From contig NZ_FTNO01000004.1 of the NCBI RefSeq assembly GCF_900156425.1, forward strand, positions 248,001 through 312,000: a stretch of DNA of 64,000 nt. Direction: 5' to 3'. This document shows, piece by piece, positions 62,115 through 64,000 of this stretch. The first letter of the stretch is position 1. Each line of letters opens with the position of its first letter. The position numbers were made by a program, and so were the translations under genes. The notes beneath the pieces are model-generated. The model did not search any database, was not told the DNA's origin, and worked only from the letters and a program-made list of their open reading frames with translations. The DNA comes from Haladaptatus litoreus. GTDB taxonomy: Archaea > Halobacteriota > Halobacteria > Halobacteriales > Haladaptataceae.

Positions 62115-62689
62115 CAAGCAGACTTCTCGAACTCGTGGAACGGGACGAGTATCCACACGTGGGATCCAATGTCGCCGCGTGGTGTCGGTGAGCAGGTTGC
62201 ACTCACTGACGGAACAGCAACGACAAACCGCCAGTGGGGAATTAGTCTCTACGCGCCTGCGAAAGTCCGTCCGTCGGATTGTTTTGCAGACCTCTCGGGA
62301 AAACCGTTAGTTCGGCTACGGATACGAAAGTCGCCCTTGACTCGGTGGATTACGACGAGTCACAGGCGTTCGATACAACGAATAACGAGTATGTCGCGCC
62401 TGAGACGGGGAAGTATCGAATTGAGGGCCATGCGATGATTGGATCATTCACTGGGACGGGAGCGTTCCAGTTCCGCGCACAACTCAAATCGAGTGGCGGG
62501 ACACTCGATGAGAAGAAACTGATGCACGTGGATACCGCCTATGGCCTTTTATCACCCGATGTCTCGGCTCACACACGACTCACAAAAGGCGATAGTGTCT
62601 GGATGGCGGTTTTCCACAACACGGGGGCGTCGGAATCACTACGGGCAGGAGAAGGCAATACGAAATTCCTTGTTGAGCGGATTGAGTGA
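62115..62689 (+). pseudogene. Frameshifted C1q/TNF-like (tail-fibre type) gene
   Basis: First frame: QADFSNSWNGTSIHTWDPM and RGVGEQVALTDGTATTNRQW; after a shift between about 62280 and 62310, second frame: TKVALDSVDYDESQAFDTTN, APETGKYRIEGHAMIG, GDSVWMAVFHNTGA. The last 110 residues fit a C1q-like jelly-roll as found at the ends of viral fibres and some surface proteins. A start at 62279 could still yield 136 residues containing the whole jelly-roll. Confidence 0.5.
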
Positions 62690-62819
62690 TATCACCCTAC
62701 TGAACGTAATCGCATTTGCTGCGGGTAATTGATTCAGGGAGGGATGGAACATCAGTAACTATATTTGAGTTTGCATTGTAAGCGTATCCAAATTGACCGT
62801 AAAACGTAAACACTCGCTA

Positions 62820-64000
62820 GTGCGGAAATATTTGACTGACGGCCAGCATCTCGCCGTTCTTCTCTTGATTCTCGGAGTGGCTGGCAGCGCACTCAACGTC
62901 GTCATTACCAATCCATACATTCAGACATTCCCGCCCGCACTCGCGGTCGCTGGCGGTCTTGCACTGTTTGAATCGACTGACATAGATCACAGCCTCTCTG
63001 GGTTCGCTCTCGATTGGCGGCTCACGGTATCACTCGCGTTAGGAGTCACAACCGCACTCGGTCTACTCTATCAAGGTGGCGGCGGGCGATCCACTGCCAC
63101 CCTCATGCTGACGGTGCTGCTCTATCTCTGTGCTGCACTTGCCATCGTTTCGAGTGGTGATCTTCGATTGCAAGTCGGCCTCATTCTATTAGCAGGAGTC
63201 GTCCACCGGGCGACGATGCTCTATGCATCTCCTATCCCAATGGGGAGTGACACGATGTTTCACCAGCGGATGGCCGCACAGATTGCCGAAACACATACGC
63301 TCGAACCGCTTGCAGTGGCCGGGAGTAAGCACTACTATTCTCCAATTTACCATCTCTTAGTCAGCAATTCGATGCTCATTCATGGTGTGAACGCGCAGAC
63401 GGCGTCGTTCCTGGTTGTTTCCATCCCGGCGCTCGTTGTGCCGGTGACAGTCGTCGCTGCGGTGTCGAGACAAGAATTTGGATCAACGTATGCTGCACTG
63501 AGCGCCTACTTCGTGACAATTAGTGATGCAATCCTGAAATGGGCTGTCACACCAGCAACCACCACACTCGGATTCGTGCTGGTGAGTTGCATCATTCTTT
63601 GTCTACTCCGAACCTCTCGGAGTTCGCAGCGGGAGTATCACGCGCTCGCCATGGCCCTGTTTGGAGTGTTGATCATCACCCATCAAACGAGTGCATTTAT
63701 TGCGGCGACCGGAATCACACTCCTATATAGTGCTCGGTCGATAGTTGACGGTGTATCGCGAGTACTCCTACCTCTTATCGCGTGGCTGGCCGTTCTCGGA
63801 TCGTGGATGGGGATGCGTTATGCCGGGCCAAACTCACCAGACATCCTAACCCTCATATTCTCGTTGTTTGTGGCGAAGCTCGCGGCGAGTGGGGGAGGTG
63901 GGACAGGAGAACTCCCCGAGTATCTTGACGTGGTTCCAGCAGGATCAGCTGGCCTAACAATCTTGCATACCATCGCCCCTGCGCTCGTGCTTGGTTTCGG
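62820..64000 (+). CDS. GT-C-like membrane glycosyltransferase (partial, runs off window)
   Basis: At least 393 residues from GTG 62820 (a TTG at 62793 is possible); no stop before the window end. Alternating hydrophobic segments (LAVLLLILGVAGSAL, ALAVAGGLALF, VTTALGLLY, LTVLLYLCAAL and more) and an outer loop with PMGSDTMFHQRMAAQIAE, which has the acidic signature of GT-C glycosyltransferases that use lipid-linked sugars. Context with a flippase and surface enzymes fits protein or lipid glycosylation. Confidence 0.72.
   Translation, partial: MRKYLTDGQHLAVLLLILGVAGSALNVVITNPYIQTFPPALAVAGGLALFESTDIDHSLSGFALDWRLTVSLALGVTTALGLLYQGGGGRSTATLMLTVLLYLCAALAIVSSGDLRLQVGLILLAGVVHRATMLYASPIPMGSDTMFHQRMAAQIAETHTLEPLAVAGSKHYYSPIYHLLVSNSMLIHGVNAQTASFLVVSIPALVVPVTVVAAVSRQEFGSTYAALSAYFVTISDAILKWAVTPATTTLGFVLVSCIILCLLRTSRSSQREYHALAMALFGVLIITHQTSAFIAATGITLLYSARSIVDGVSRVLLPLIAWLAVLGSWMGMRYAGPNSPDILTLIFSLFVAKLAASGGGGTGELPEYLDVVPAGSAGLTILHTIAPALVLGF

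Overview
The window is haloarchaeal. The predicted proteins are acidic (Asp/Glu-rich), secreted proteins carry twin-arginine (Tat) signals, many genes look leaderless with a TATA-like box 25-35 bases upstream, and the families are typical of halophilic archaea: Bat-type regulator, DUF7344-like protein, halophilic glucose dehydrogenase, two Orc1/Cdc6 genes and many IS200/IS605-type tnpB elements. Base composition is moderate with clear AT-rich islands. Two Orc1/Cdc6 genes, toxin-antitoxin genes and many tnpB scars suggest a megaplasmid or an accessory chromosome region. Genus and replicon cannot be settled from sequence alone.

Layout. (1) 0.1-0.5 kb: two decayed tnpB tails. (2) 0.5-19.7 kb: a carbohydrate locus with a SelA/DgaE-like PLP enzyme, a NUDIX hydrolase, two TIM-barrel sugar isomerase/epimerases, five Gfo/Idh/MocA-family proteins (one lacking its cofactor and catalytic motifs), a LmbE-type deacetylase, a complete sugar ABC transporter (ATPase, Tat lipoprotein, two permeases, a coupled 75-aa membrane protein), an MlrC remnant, glucose dehydrogenase and a ROK protein. 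An Orc1/Cdc6 gene with tandem 30-bp repeats sits inside it. I infer uptake, oxidation, deacetylation and deamination of an amino sugar or unusual sugar. (3) 19.9-26 kb: an alpha/beta hydrolase, an NAD epimerase, small zinc-ribbon and HTH genes, tnpB elements (one complete), and a stretch that folds on paper into a five-helix RNA. (4) 26.3-30.1 kb: two unusual Tat-exported proteins, one Cys/Lys/His-rich and one with about 16 Asn-rich repeats resembling a functional amyloid. (5) 30.1-36.1 kb: tnpB remnant, RHH/PIN toxin-antitoxin pair, Bat-type sensor/regulator, cytosine deaminase-like amidohydrolase. (6) 36.6-46.1 kb: a surface module with two beta-helix/lectin-like paralogues between two Tat-exported PQQ-type beta-propellers, plus the decayed tail of a third propeller.

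(7) 46.2-56.6 kb: plasmid-like region with two similar ORB-like elements 9 kb apart, a winged-helix gene followed by a MazF/PemK-like toxin remnant cut by a tnpB element, a coiled-coil gene, a second complete tnpB element lying between gene fragments, a Cys-rich mini-protein behind a structured leader, a second alpha/beta hydrolase, and a second Orc1/Cdc6 gene. (8) 56.8-61.4 kb: AT-rich surface-glycan island with two alkaline-phosphatase-superfamily enzymes that have Thr where sulfatases have Cys/Ser, and a polysaccharide flippase. (9) 61.4-62.7 kb: frameshifted remnants that look like viral structural genes. (10) 62.8 kb to the end: a GT-C-like membrane glycosyltransferase running off the window.

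I saw no tRNA, rRNA or CRISPR array.
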